Position numbers and translations under genes: made by a program. A stretch of 64,000 nt of DNA from Caldimonas mangrovi (GTDB lineage Bacteria; Pseudomonadota; Gammaproteobacteria; Burkholderiales; Burkholderiaceae_C), in the NCBI RefSeq assembly GCF_023721835.1, contig NZ_JAMKFE010000009.1, positions 62,001-126,000 on the forward strand. The letters run 5' to 3'. Of the stretch, positions 55,011-64,000 are shown piece by piece; position 1 is the first letter of the stretch, and the number at the start of each line of letters is the position of its first letter. Under the pieces are notes generated by a model. That model was not told where the DNA came from, searched no databases, and worked only from the letters and a program-made list of their open reading frames with translations.

Positions 55011-56726
55011 ATGGATTTGTCTCGCCGTGAATTCCTGAGCGTGCTCGGCGCCGCTGCGGCTGCCGGCTTCCCGCTCGGCCGCGAAGCGAACGCGGCCGAG
55101 GTCGACGCGCTGTACGACGTGCCCCGTTACGGCAACGTGCATCTGCTGCATCTGACCGACTGCCACGCGCAGCTGCTGCCAGTCTACTTTCGCGAGCCGA
55201 GCGTCAACCTCGGCGTCGGTCCGGCCAGCGGGCAGTTGCCGCACGTCGTCGGCGAAAAACTTCTGAAGCTCGCCGGCTTCGGGCGCGGCACCCGAGAAGC
55301 CTATGCCTACACCTGCCTCGACTTCGAGCGTGCCGCGCGGCAGTACGGCAAGGTCGGCGGCTTCGCGCACCTGGCGACGCTGGTCAAGCGGCTGAAAGCC
55401 GGCCGTCCCGGCGCGCTGCTGCTCGACGGCGGCGACACGTGGCAGGGTTCTGCCACGGCGTTGTGGACCGGAGCGCAGGACATGGTCGACGCCGCCAAAC
55501 TGCTTGGTGTCGACGTGATGACCGGCCATTGGGAATTCACCTACGGCATCGAACGCGTCAAGCAGATCGTCGAAAAGGACTTTGCGGGCCGCATCGACTT
55601 CCTCGCCCAGAACATCAAGACGGCCGACTTCGGCGACCCGGTCTTCAAGCCCTACGCTCTCAAGCAGATGAACGGCGCGACGGTGGCCATCGTGGGCCAA
55701 GCGTTCCCGTATACGCCGATCGCCAACCCGCGGTGGCAGGTCGCCGACTGGACTTTCGGCATCCAGGAGACCGAGTTGCAGCAGGTGGTCGACCAGGCGC
55801 GCGCCGCCGGCGCCCAGGCGGTCGTGCTGCTGTCGCACAACGGCATGGACGTCGACCTCAAGCTCGCGTCGCGTGTCACCGGCATCGACGTGATTCTCGG
55901 CGGGCACACCCACGACGGCATGCCGGTGCCGGTGACCGTGAAAAACGCTGGCGGCCAGACCCTGGTGACCAACGCGGGCTCGAACGGCAAGTTCCTCGGC
56001 GTGCTCGATCTCGATGTGCAGCAAGGCCGGGTGACCGGCCTGCGCTACAAGCTGCTGCCGGTGTTCGCCGGGCTGTTGCCGGCCGACGCCGAGATGGCCG
56101 GGTACATCGCCAAGGTCCGCGCGCCGTTCGCGGCGAAGCTGGCCGAGCCGCTCGCGGTCAGCGAGGGCCTGCTGTACCGGCGCGGCAACTTCAACGGCAG
56201 CTTCGACCAGCTGATCCTTGACGCGATGATGGACGTGCGCGGCGCGCAGATCGCGTTCTCGCCGGGCTTCCGGTGGGGCACCTCGGTGCTGCCCGGCCAA
56301 GCCATCACGCGCGAGCACGTGATGGACCAGACCGCGATCACCTACCCTTGGTCGACGCTGACCGAGATGAGCGGCGAGATGATCAAGACCGTGCTGGAGG
56401 ACGTGGCCGACAACCTGTTCAACCCCGACCCGTACTACCAGCAGGGCGGCGACATGGTGCGTGTCGGCGGATTGACCTACACCTGCGATCCGCTGGCGGG
56501 GGCCGGCCGGCGCATCAGCGACATGCGGCTGGGCGGGCGCCCGATCGACGCCACCAAGATCTACAAGGTGGCCGGCTGGGCACCGGTGGGCGAGGCCGCC
56601 AAGGACAGTGGCCCGCCCATCTGGGAGGTTGTCGAGGCGTGGTTGAAAGACCAGCGCACCGTTGCCCTGCGCCGGCTTAACCAGCCTCGGCTCGTGGGCA
56701 TGGAGGGCAATGCGGGTTTGGCCTAG
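55011..56726 (+). CDS. soxB: Thiosulfohydrolase SoxB
   Basis: SoxB is the dimanganese enzyme that hydrolyses sulfate from SoxY-bound thiosulfate or sulfonate. The 571-residue precursor has a Tat signal (SRREFLSVLG). Metal-site motifs of the calcineurin/5'-nucleotidase family are present: LLHLTDCHAQL, LLDGGDTWQGSAT, VMTGHWEFTYG, VVLLSHNGMDVD and LGGHTHDGMP. The C-terminal 5'-nucleotidase-type domain is complete. It is the last sox gene; no soxV, soxW, soxE or soxF follows. Confidence 0.96.
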   Translation: MDLSRREFLSVLGAAAAAGFPLGREANAAEVDALYDVPRYGNVHLLHLTDCHAQLLPVYFREPSVNLGVGPASGQLPHVVGEKLLKLAGFGRGTREAYAYTCLDFERAARQYGKVGGFAHLATLVKRLKAGRPGALLLDGGDTWQGSATALWTGAQDMVDAAKLLGVDVMTGHWEFTYGIERVKQIVEKDFAGRIDFLAQNIKTADFGDPVFKPYALKQMNGATVAIVGQAFPYTPIANPRWQVADWTFGIQETELQQVVDQARAAGAQAVVLLSHNGMDVDLKLASRVTGIDVILGGHTHDGMPVPVTVKNAGGQTLVTNAGSNGKFLGVLDLDVQQGRVTGLRYKLLPVFAGLLPADAEMAGYIAKVRAPFAAKLAEPLAVSEGLLYRRGNFNGSFDQLILDAMMDVRGAQIAFSPGFRWGTSVLPGQAITREHVMDQTAITYPWSTLTEMSGEMIKTVLEDVADNLFNPDPYYQQGGDMVRVGGLTYTCDPLAGAGRRISDMRLGGRPIDATKIYKVAGWAPVGEAAKDSGPPIWEVVEAWLKDQRTVALRRLNQPRLVGMEGNAGLA

Positions 56727-56735
56727 AGTGCGCCC

Positions 56736-56993
56736 ATGCGGCGGACTCTGCTTCTCATGGTTTTCTGCACCCTGGGCGTCACAGCGTGCGCCGGGGCTCG
56801 GGTGGGGATGTCGGTGCCGATCGGCTTCGGTGGCGTCGGCGTTTCGGTCAGCTCCGACGGCCGTGTCGGCGGCTCGGTGGGCGTCGGTCGCGGTGGCACC
56901 GGGGTAGGGGTCGGCGGCACGATGTCGCTGCCGCGCAACGACAAGGATCCAGGTCGCCAGCCGCCCGCGGCACCGCTCGACACCTCGCCATGA
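56736..56993 (+). CDS. Small glycine-rich lipoprotein
   Basis: The 85-residue product has a lipoprotein signal (LGVTAC lipobox near residue 18). The mature part is a Gly/Val/Ser-rich stretch with a repeating pattern (VGMSVPIGFGGVGVSVS, GRVGGSVGVG, GTGVGVGGTM), then a charged Pro-rich tail. It starts nine bases after soxB and could belong to the operon. No function is recognisable. It may be a beta-structured surface protein. Confidence 0.65.
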   Translation: MRRTLLLMVFCTLGVTACAGARVGMSVPIGFGGVGVSVSSDGRVGGSVGVGRGGTGVGVGGTMSLPRNDKDPGRQPPAAPLDTSP

Positions 56994-57247
56994 CGCCGTC
57001 CGCGGCTTCTACCGTGCCGGCTCCGATGGTTCGCTGGGCCGCGCAGGCCATGCACAAACCACATGACGTGCGAGTTACAACGGTGTTAGAGTCGCCACTC
57101 TGACTTAGGTCCTTCCCGTCCCCTTTGCTGGTTTCTGCCCTGAACCCAGATTAAAGGCGGGTCGCAATCCGCCAACCGGTCAAGCCGTGTCGCGGAAGGT
57201 TGTTCAACCAGCCAAAGTCCTGGAAACCGGGACGAAAGGTGAGCGAG

Positions 57248-60106
57248 ATGATGCAGCAATACAGGGCGAATTCGTACCTGTTCGGGGGCAATGCTCCCTA
57301 TGTCGAGGAGTTGTACGAGGCCTACCTCGACAATCCCGGGTCGGTGCCCGACAACTGGCGCGCCTACTTCGACGCCCTCCAGAACGTTCCCGCCGTCGAC
57401 GGCAGCGAGTCCCGTGACGTGGCCCATGCGCCGGTCATCGAGTCGTTCGCGCAGCGTGCCAAGTCCAACGCCTTCGCGGTCAAGGCGAGCAGCACCGACC
57501 TCGCGGTCGCGCGCAAGCAGGTCCACGTTCAATCGCTGATTGCTGCCTATCGCTTCCTCGGTTCCCGCTGGGCCGACCTCGATCCGCTCAAGCGCCAGGA
57601 GCGCCCCAAGATTCCCGAGCTCGAGCCGGCGTTCTACGACCTGACTGAAAGTGACATGGACATCACTTTCAGCGCGACGAACACCTACTTCACGAAGGCC
57701 GAGCAAATGACCCTGCGCGAGATCGTGCAGGCTCTGCGTGAAACCTATTGCGGCTCGATCGGTGCCGAGTTCATGCACATCACCGACCCGGCCGAGAAGC
57801 GGTGGTGGCAGGAAAAGCTCGAAAGCGCGCGCGCCAAGCCGAGCTTCACGGTGGAGCAGAAGCGTCACATCCTTGACCGGCTGACCGCCGCGGAAGGTCT
57901 CGAGCGCTTCCTGCACACCAAATATGTCGGCCAGAAGCGCTTCTCGCTCGAAGGCGGCGAAAGCTTCATCGCGTCGATGGACGAAGTGATCCAGCGCGGC
58001 GGCAGCAAGGGCGTGCAGGAGATCGTGATCGGGATGGCCCACCGCGGCCGCCTCAACGTGCTGGTCAACACCCTCGGCAAGACGCCCAAGGGCCTGTTCT
58101 CCGAGTTCGAACATACCGCTCCCGAAGACCTGCCGGCCGGTGACGTGAAGTACCACCAGGGCTTCTCGAGCGACGTGTCGACCGCCGGCGGTCCGGTGCA
58201 TCTGAGCTTGGCGTTCAACCCTTCGCACCTCGAGATCGTCAACCCGGTCGTCGAAGGCTCGGTGAAGGCCCGCCTCGACCGCCGCGGTGACGTCGAAGGC
58301 GACCAGGTCCTGCCGGTGCTGGTGCATGGCGATGCGGCCTTTGCAGGCCAGGGTGTCGTGATGGAAACGCTGGCGCTCGCGCAGACGCGCGGCTACTACA
58401 CCGGCGGCACCGTCCACCTGGTCATCAACAACCAGATCGGCTTCACGACCTCCGACCCGCGCGACAGCCGCTCGACGCTGTACTGCACCGACGTCGTCAA
58501 GATGATCGAAGCGCCGGTGCTGCACGTGAACGGCGACGACCCCGAAGCCGTGGTGTTCGCGACGCAGCTCGCGCTCGATTACCGCCAGGAGTTCAACAAG
58601 GACGTCGTCGTCGACATCGTCTGCTTCCGCAAGCTGGGTCACAACGAGCAGGACACGCCTGCACTGACGCAGCCGCTGATGTACAAGAAGATCAGCCAGC
58701 ATCCCGGCACCCGCAAGCTGTACGCCGACAAGCTGGTGGCGCAGGGCGCCCTGAGCCCTGAAGCGCCGGACGAGATGGCCAAAGCCTATCGCGCCGCGAT
58801 GGACGCCGGCAAGCACACCGTCGATCCGGTGCTGACCAACTACAAGAGCAAGTACGCCGTCGACTGGGCGCCTTTCCTGGGCAAGAAGTGGACGGACGCG
58901 GCGGACACCGCGCTGCCGCTGGCCGAGGTCAAGCGTCTGGCCGAACGCATCACCACCATCCCGAGCAGCTTCAAGCTGCATCCGCTGGTCGAGAAGGTGA
59001 TCGCCGACCGCGCTGCGATGGGCCGCGGGGAGATCAACGTCGACTGGGGCATGGGCGAGCACCTCGCCTACGCGTCGCTGGTCGCCAGCGGCTACCCGGT
59101 GCGCCTGTCGGGTGAAGACTGCGGGCGCGGTACCTTCGTGCACCGCCATGCCGTGCTGCACGACCAGAAACGCGAGAAGTGGGACGAAGGCACCTACATC
59201 CCGCTGCAGAACGTGGCAGACAATCAGGCCCCGTTCGTCGTGATCGACTCCATCCTGTCCGAAGAGGCGGTGCTCGGTTTCGAGTACGGCTACGCGTCCG
59301 CCGATCCGAACACCCTGGTGATCTGGGAAGCGCAGTTCGGCGACTTCGCCAACGGCGCGCAGGTCGTGATCGACCAGTTCATCGCCTCGGGCGAGGTGAA
59401 GTGGGGCCGTGCCAACGGCATCACGCTGATGCTGCCGCACGGCTACGAAGGTCAGGGCCCGGAGCACTCGTCGGCGCGTCTCGAGCGCTTCATGCAGCTC
59501 GCGGCCGACAACAACATGCAGGTGGTGCAGCCCACCACGGCCAGCCAGATCTTCCACGTGCTGCGCCGCCAGCAGGTGCGCATGTTCCGCAAGCCGCTGG
59601 TCATCATGACGCCCAAGTCGCTGCTGCGGAACAAGGACGCGACCTCGCCGCTGACCGAGTTCACGAAGGGCGAATTCCGTACCGTGATCGGCGAACTGAA
59701 CGCCGAGATCGATGCCGCCAAGGTGAAACGCGTGGTCGCCTGCTCCGGCAAGGTCTACTACGACCTGATCAAGAAGCGCGAAGAGAAGAAGTCGACCGAC
59801 GTCGCGATCGTGCGCGTCGAGCAGCTCTACCCCTTCCCGCACAAGGCCTTCGCCGCAGAGCTGAAGAAGTACCCGAACCTGACCGAACTCGTGTGGTGCC
59901 AGGACGAGCCGCAGAACCAGGGCGCCTGGTTCTTCGTGCAGCACTACATCCACGAGAACATGTCCGAAGGCCAGAAGCTCGGCTACGCCGGGCGCCCGGC
60001 TTCGGCCTCGCCGGCCGTCGGCTACGCCCACCTGCACCAGGAGCAGCAGAAGGCGCTGCTCGACCAGGCGTTCGGCAAGCTCAAGGGCTTCATCCTCACC
60101 AAGTAG
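57248..60106 (+). CDS. sucA: 2-oxoglutarate dehydrogenase E1 component
   Basis: This thiamine-diphosphate enzyme decarboxylates 2-oxoglutarate in the TCA cycle. The 952-residue protein has the N-terminal tail that binds E2 (MMQQYRANSYLFGGNAPYVEELYEAYL), MAHRGRLNVLVN, the thiamine-binding GDAAFAGQGVVMETL and HLVINNQIGFTTSDP, and the later GEDCGRGTFVHRHAVLHDQ. AAAGGTGAG precedes ATG 57248; an adjacent ATG at 57251 is equally possible. The upstream 254 bases hold its leader and no other gene. Confidence 0.97.
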   Translation: MMQQYRANSYLFGGNAPYVEELYEAYLDNPGSVPDNWRAYFDALQNVPAVDGSESRDVAHAPVIESFAQRAKSNAFAVKASSTDLAVARKQVHVQSLIAAYRFLGSRWADLDPLKRQERPKIPELEPAFYDLTESDMDITFSATNTYFTKAEQMTLREIVQALRETYCGSIGAEFMHITDPAEKRWWQEKLESARAKPSFTVEQKRHILDRLTAAEGLERFLHTKYVGQKRFSLEGGESFIASMDEVIQRGGSKGVQEIVIGMAHRGRLNVLVNTLGKTPKGLFSEFEHTAPEDLPAGDVKYHQGFSSDVSTAGGPVHLSLAFNPSHLEIVNPVVEGSVKARLDRRGDVEGDQVLPVLVHGDAAFAGQGVVMETLALAQTRGYYTGGTVHLVINNQIGFTTSDPRDSRSTLYCTDVVKMIEAPVLHVNGDDPEAVVFATQLALDYRQEFNKDVVVDIVCFRKLGHNEQDTPALTQPLMYKKISQHPGTRKLYADKLVAQGALSPEAPDEMAKAYRAAMDAGKHTVDPVLTNYKSKYAVDWAPFLGKKWTDAADTALPLAEVKRLAERITTIPSSFKLHPLVEKVIADRAAMGRGEINVDWGMGEHLAYASLVASGYPVRLSGEDCGRGTFVHRHAVLHDQKREKWDEGTYIPLQNVADNQAPFVVIDSILSEEAVLGFEYGYASADPNTLVIWEAQFGDFANGAQVVIDQFIASGEVKWGRANGITLMLPHGYEGQGPEHSSARLERFMQLAADNNMQVVQPTTASQIFHVLRRQQVRMFRKPLVIMTPKSLLRNKDATSPLTEFTKGEFRTVIGELNAEIDAAKVKRVVACSGKVYYDLIKKREEKKSTDVAIVRVEQLYPFPHKAFAAELKKYPNLTELVWCQDEPQNQGAWFFVQHYIHENMSEGQKLGYAGRPASASPAVGYAHLHQEQQKALLDQAFGKLKGFILTK

Positions 60107-60208
60107 CACCCGTCTGTCGTCGCAAGCGCCGCGCGCTGCGACGACTGTGCGCATGCGGCCGGCGCGCGTGCCGGCCGCTGCGTGGCAAAGAACATCGAAA
60201 GACAAGAC

Positions 60209-61468
60209 ATGGCAATCGTAGAAGTCAAGGTTCCGCAGCTCTCCGAGTCGGTGGCCGAAGCCACCCTGCTGCAATGGAAGAAGAAGGCCGGTGAAGCGGT
60301 CGCGATCGACGAAATCCTGATCGAGATCGAGACCGACAAGGTCGTGCTCGAAGTGCCGGCGCCGTCGGCCGGCGTGCTGACCGAGCTCGTCGTCGCTGAC
60401 GGCGGCACGGTCGTCTCCGACCAGCTCATCGCGAAGATCGATACCGAAGCCTCCGCCGGCGCTGCCGCTGCGGCGCCGGCTCCTGCGGCAGCTGCCGCAC
60501 CTGCACCTGCACCAGTTGCTGCTGCCGCCGCCCCGGCCAGCACGTCGAAATCCGACGTCGCGATGCCCGCCGCCGCGAAGTTGATGGCCGACAACAAGCT
60601 GCCGGCCGGGTCCGTTGCCGGCACCGGCAAGGACGGTCGCGTCACCAAGGGCGACGTGCTCGGCGCGATAGAGGCCGGCGTCAAGCCTGCCGCCGCGCCT
60701 GCGCCGGCGCCCGCCGCCGCGAAGCCGCTGCCGGCCGTGGCTGCGCCGGTGGCGCAGAACCTGGGGGATCGTCCCGAGCAACGCGTGCCGATGAGCCGCC
60801 TGCGCGCGCGCATTGCCGAGCGCCTGGTGCAGTCGCAATCGACCAACGCCATCCTGACCACGTTCAACGAAGTGAACATGGCGCCGCTGATGGAGATGCG
60901 CAAGAAGTTCCAGGAGAAGTTCGAGAAGGAACACGGCGTCAAGCTCGGCTTCATGAGCTTCTTCGTGAAGGCGGCGGTGCACGCCCTGAAGAAGTACCCG
61001 GTCCTGAACGCTTCGGTCGACGGCAACGACATCGTCTACCACGGCTACTTCGACATCGGCATCGCCGTCGGCTCGCCGCGCGGCCTGGTCGTGCCCATCC
61101 TGCGCAACTGCGACCAGATGACCTTCGCCGAGATCGAGAAGAAGATCGCCGAGTTCGGCCAGAAGGCCAAGGACGGCAAGCTGGGCCTCGAGGAACTCTC
61201 CGGCGGCACGTTTTCGATCTCCAACGGCGGCGTGTTCGGCTCGATGCTGTCGACGCCCATCATCAACCCGCCGCAGTCGGCCATCCTCGGCGTGCATGCC
61301 ACCAAGGACCGCGCCGTGGTCGAGAACGGCCAGGTCGTGGTGCGTCCGATCAACTACCTCGCGATGTCTTACGACCACCGCATCATCGACGGCCGCGAAG
61401 CCGTGCTGGGCCTGGTGGCGATGAAAGAAGCGCTGGAAGACCCGGCCCGCCTGCTGTTCGACATCTGA
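60209..61468 (+). CDS. sucB: Dihydrolipoyllysine succinyltransferase (E2)
   Basis: This is the core acyltransferase of the 2-oxoglutarate dehydrogenase complex, 419 residues. It has a lipoyl domain with the lipoylated Lys in [12 protein letters not shown], an Ala/Pro-rich linker, a peripheral subunit-binding domain ([32 protein letters not shown]) and a catalytic domain with [13 protein letters not shown] holding the active-site His and Asp. It lies 102 bases after sucA and 14 before lpdA. Confidence 0.97.
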   Translation: MAIVEVKVPQLSESVAEATLLQWKKKAGEAVAIDEILIEIETDKVVLEVPAPSAGVLTELVVADGGTVVSDQLIAKIDTEASAGAAAAAPAPAAAAAPAPAPVAAAAAPASTSKSDVAMPAAAKLMADNKLPAGSVAGTGKDGRVTKGDVLGAIEAGVKPAAAPAPAPAAAKPLPAVAAPVAQNLGDRPEQRVPMSRLRARIAERLVQSQSTNAILTTFNEVNMAPLMEMRKKFQEKFEKEHGVKLGFMSFFVKAAVHALKKYPVLNASVDGNDIVYHGYFDIGIAVGSPRGLVVPILRNCDQMTFAEIEKKIAEFGQKAKDGKLGLEELSGGTFSISNGGVFGSMLSTPIINPPQSAILGVHATKDRAVVENGQVVVRPINYLAMSYDHRIIDGREAVLGLVAMKEALEDPARLLFDI

Positions 61469-61482
61469 GCCGGGGGAACACG

Positions 61483-62913
<1,431 letters not shown>

Positions 62914-62936
62914 TGACCAGACGGTGCTGACGAATC

Positions 62937-62965
62937 AGGGCGACTTCACCGTCGCCCTTTTTCTT
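62937..62965 (+). terminator. Rho-independent terminator of the sucAB-lpdA operon
   Basis: AGGGCGAC (62937-62944) and GTCGCCCT (62951-62958) form a perfect 8-base stem with a 6-base loop, followed by TTTTTCTT. It lies 23 bases behind lpdA and ends 15 before zapE. Confidence 0.88.
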
Positions 62966-62979
62966 GAGATGCGAGGCGG

Positions 62980-64000
62980 ATGTTGACGGTCACCGAGCTG
63001 TACGAGCAGATGCTGAAGGCGCGCGGCTACCGCAGCGACCCGGCACAGCAACGCGCCATCGAGGCGCTGCAGCGCTGCTACGAAGAATGGCTGGATTACA
63101 AGGCCCGCCGTTCCAATGCGATCACCAAGCTGCTGCGGCACCCGCCGCTGCCTCGCGGCGTCTACATGTACGGCGGGGTGGGGCGCGGCAAGAGCTTCCT
63201 GATGGACTGCTTCTTCAACGCCGTGCCGCTGCAGCGCAAGACACGTCTGCACTTCCATGAGTTCATGCGTGAAGTGCACCGGGAACTCGCAGACCTCAAG
63301 GGCACCGTCAACCCGCTCGACGAACTCGGCAAGCGTATCGCGCGCAAGCACCGGCTGATCTGCTTCGACGAGTTCCACGTGGCCGACGTGACCGACGCGA
63401 TGATCCTGCATCGGCTGCTGAAGGCATTGTTCGACAACCGCGTCAGCATCGTCACGACCTCGAATTTCCACCCGGACGAGCTGTATCCCCACGGCCTGCA
63501 TCGAGACCGCATCCTGCCGGCGATCGAGCTGCTGAAGGACGGACTGGAGATCATCAACGTCGACAACGGCACCGACTACCGCCGCCGCACGCTGGAGCAG
63601 GTCACGCTGTACCACACGCCGCTCGGCACGGCCGCGGATGCGGCGATGGAGCAGGCTTTCGAGCAGCTGGCCGAGGTGCGCGACGATGACCCGGTGCTGC
63701 ACATCGAGCACCGCGAGATCCACGCGCGCCGCCGAGCCGGCGGCGTCGTGTGGTTCGACTTCCAGACGCTGTGCGGCGGTCCGCGTTCGCAGAACGACTA
63801 CCTGGAGCTGGCGACCCAGTTCCACACGCTGCTGCTGTCCAACGTGCCGCGCATGCCGCCGCGGCTGGCGTCGGAGGCACGGCGTTTCACCTGGCTGGTC
63901 GACGTGCTCTACGATCGCCGCGTCAAGCTGATCATGTCGTCCGAGGTGCCGGCCGAACAGCTCTACACCGAAGGCCCGCTCGCGCACGAGTTCCCGCGCA
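62980..64000 (+). CDS. zapE: Cell division protein ZapE, AFG1-like ATPase (partial)
   Basis: ZapE is an AFG1-family ATPase that acts at the division ring. The first 340 codons are in the window, with no stop before the edge. The protein starts MLTVTELYEQMLKARGYRSDPAQQ and carries Walker A GGVGRGKSFLMD, the HFHEFMREVH segment, Walker B LICFDEFHVADVTDAMIL, TTSNFHPDELY and the late RFTWLVDVLYDRRVKLIMSSE, all typical of ZapE/AFG1. GAGG precedes the ATG. It is separated from lpdA by a terminator and so has its own promoter. Confidence 0.95.
   Translation, partial: MLTVTELYEQMLKARGYRSDPAQQRAIEALQRCYEEWLDYKARRSNAITKLLRHPPLPRGVYMYGGVGRGKSFLMDCFFNAVPLQRKTRLHFHEFMREVHRELADLKGTVNPLDELGKRIARKHRLICFDEFHVADVTDAMILHRLLKALFDNRVSIVTTSNFHPDELYPHGLHRDRILPAIELLKDGLEIINVDNGTDYRRRTLEQVTLYHTPLGTAADAAMEQAFEQLAEVRDDDPVLHIEHREIHARRRAGGVVWFDFQTLCGGPRSQNDYLELATQFHTLLLSNVPRMPPRLASEARRFTWLVDVLYDRRVKLIMSSEVPAEQLYTEGPLAHEFPR

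Noticed and set aside
57086-61378. A minus-strand open frame of 1430 codons opposite sucA-sucB
   Set aside because: It has no domain or signal, consists largely of His/Arg/Val repeats and mirrors highly conserved plus-strand genes.

Overview
The window is GC-rich chromosomal DNA of a betaproteobacterium, most likely of the order Burkholderiales (Leptothrix/Rubrivivax/Caldimonas-type relatives). This is inferred from gene content and protein style: a zinc-free type B ribosomal protein L31, phoBR directly behind pstSCAB-phoU, a Burkholderiales-type AddAB-like pair, a PEP-CTERM protein and a complete thiosulfate-oxidising sox cluster. Genes are packed tightly. Start/stop overlaps of 1-4 bases are common and no gene-free stretch exceeds about 300 bases; the largest gaps (1540-1805, 43686-43947, 13156-13406, 56994-57247) are all upstream regions. 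No rRNA, tRNA, CRISPR array, insertion sequence or phage gene was seen. The two end genes (1-902 and 62980-64000) are cut by the window edges.

Layout. 0-11.4 kb: a partial periplasmic binding protein, a fasciclin lipoprotein, the phosphate regulon pstSCAB-phoU-phoB-phoR, then a MATE exporter and a GT-C-like membrane protein on the minus strand. 11.4-13.8 kb: rpmE2, rho and trxA (minus strand). 13.8-19.8 kb: an AddB/AddA-like helicase-nuclease pair. 19.9-24.8 kb: two tandem kinase-HDOD-GAF proteins, one with an intact kinase domain and the other with a pseudokinase domain. 24.9-28.8 kb: a PEP-CTERM protein, the SRP RNA gene ffs (minus strand), and dnaX-ybaB-recR. 28.9-38.3 kb: an orphan NrtA/SsuA-like binding protein, then mltD-gloB diverging from a YafS-like methyltransferase and rnhA (the E. 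coli neighbourhood is conserved), then an RND efflux adaptor and pump. 38.3-43.7 kb: a 2OG-Fe(II) oxygenase, a molybdenum-cofactor operon (moaA-mobA-GNAT-moeA, minus strand) and an NlpC/P60 peptidase. 43.9-49.7 kb: prpE and a c-di-GMP operon (HD-GYP, then PAS-GGDEF-EAL). 49.8-57.0 kb: soxR-CDYZAX-B and a small glycine-rich lipoprotein. 57.2-62.9 kb: the 2-oxoglutarate dehydrogenase operon sucA-sucB-lpdA with a clear terminator. 63-64 kb: zapE, cut by the window edge.

How the genes work together. Phosphate limitation is sensed by PstSCAB-PhoU and PhoR and relayed to PhoB. Back-to-back Pho boxes between the fasciclin gene and pstS suggest that the fasciclin lipoprotein belongs to the same regulon. 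The sox genes encode the full SoxXA-YZ-B-CD route of thiosulfate to sulfate, with an ArsR-type repressor whose likely operator is a nearly perfect 38-base palindrome just before its start codon. SoxC needs molybdopterin, and moaA/moeA lie 8 kb upstream. The c-di-GMP operon is preceded by a sequence resembling a flagellar sigma-28 promoter.

The least familiar element is the kinase/pseudokinase HDOD-GAF pair at 19.9-24.8 kb. It looks like a duplicated signalling protein in which one copy lost every catalytic kinase residue while keeping its HDOD and GAF parts.
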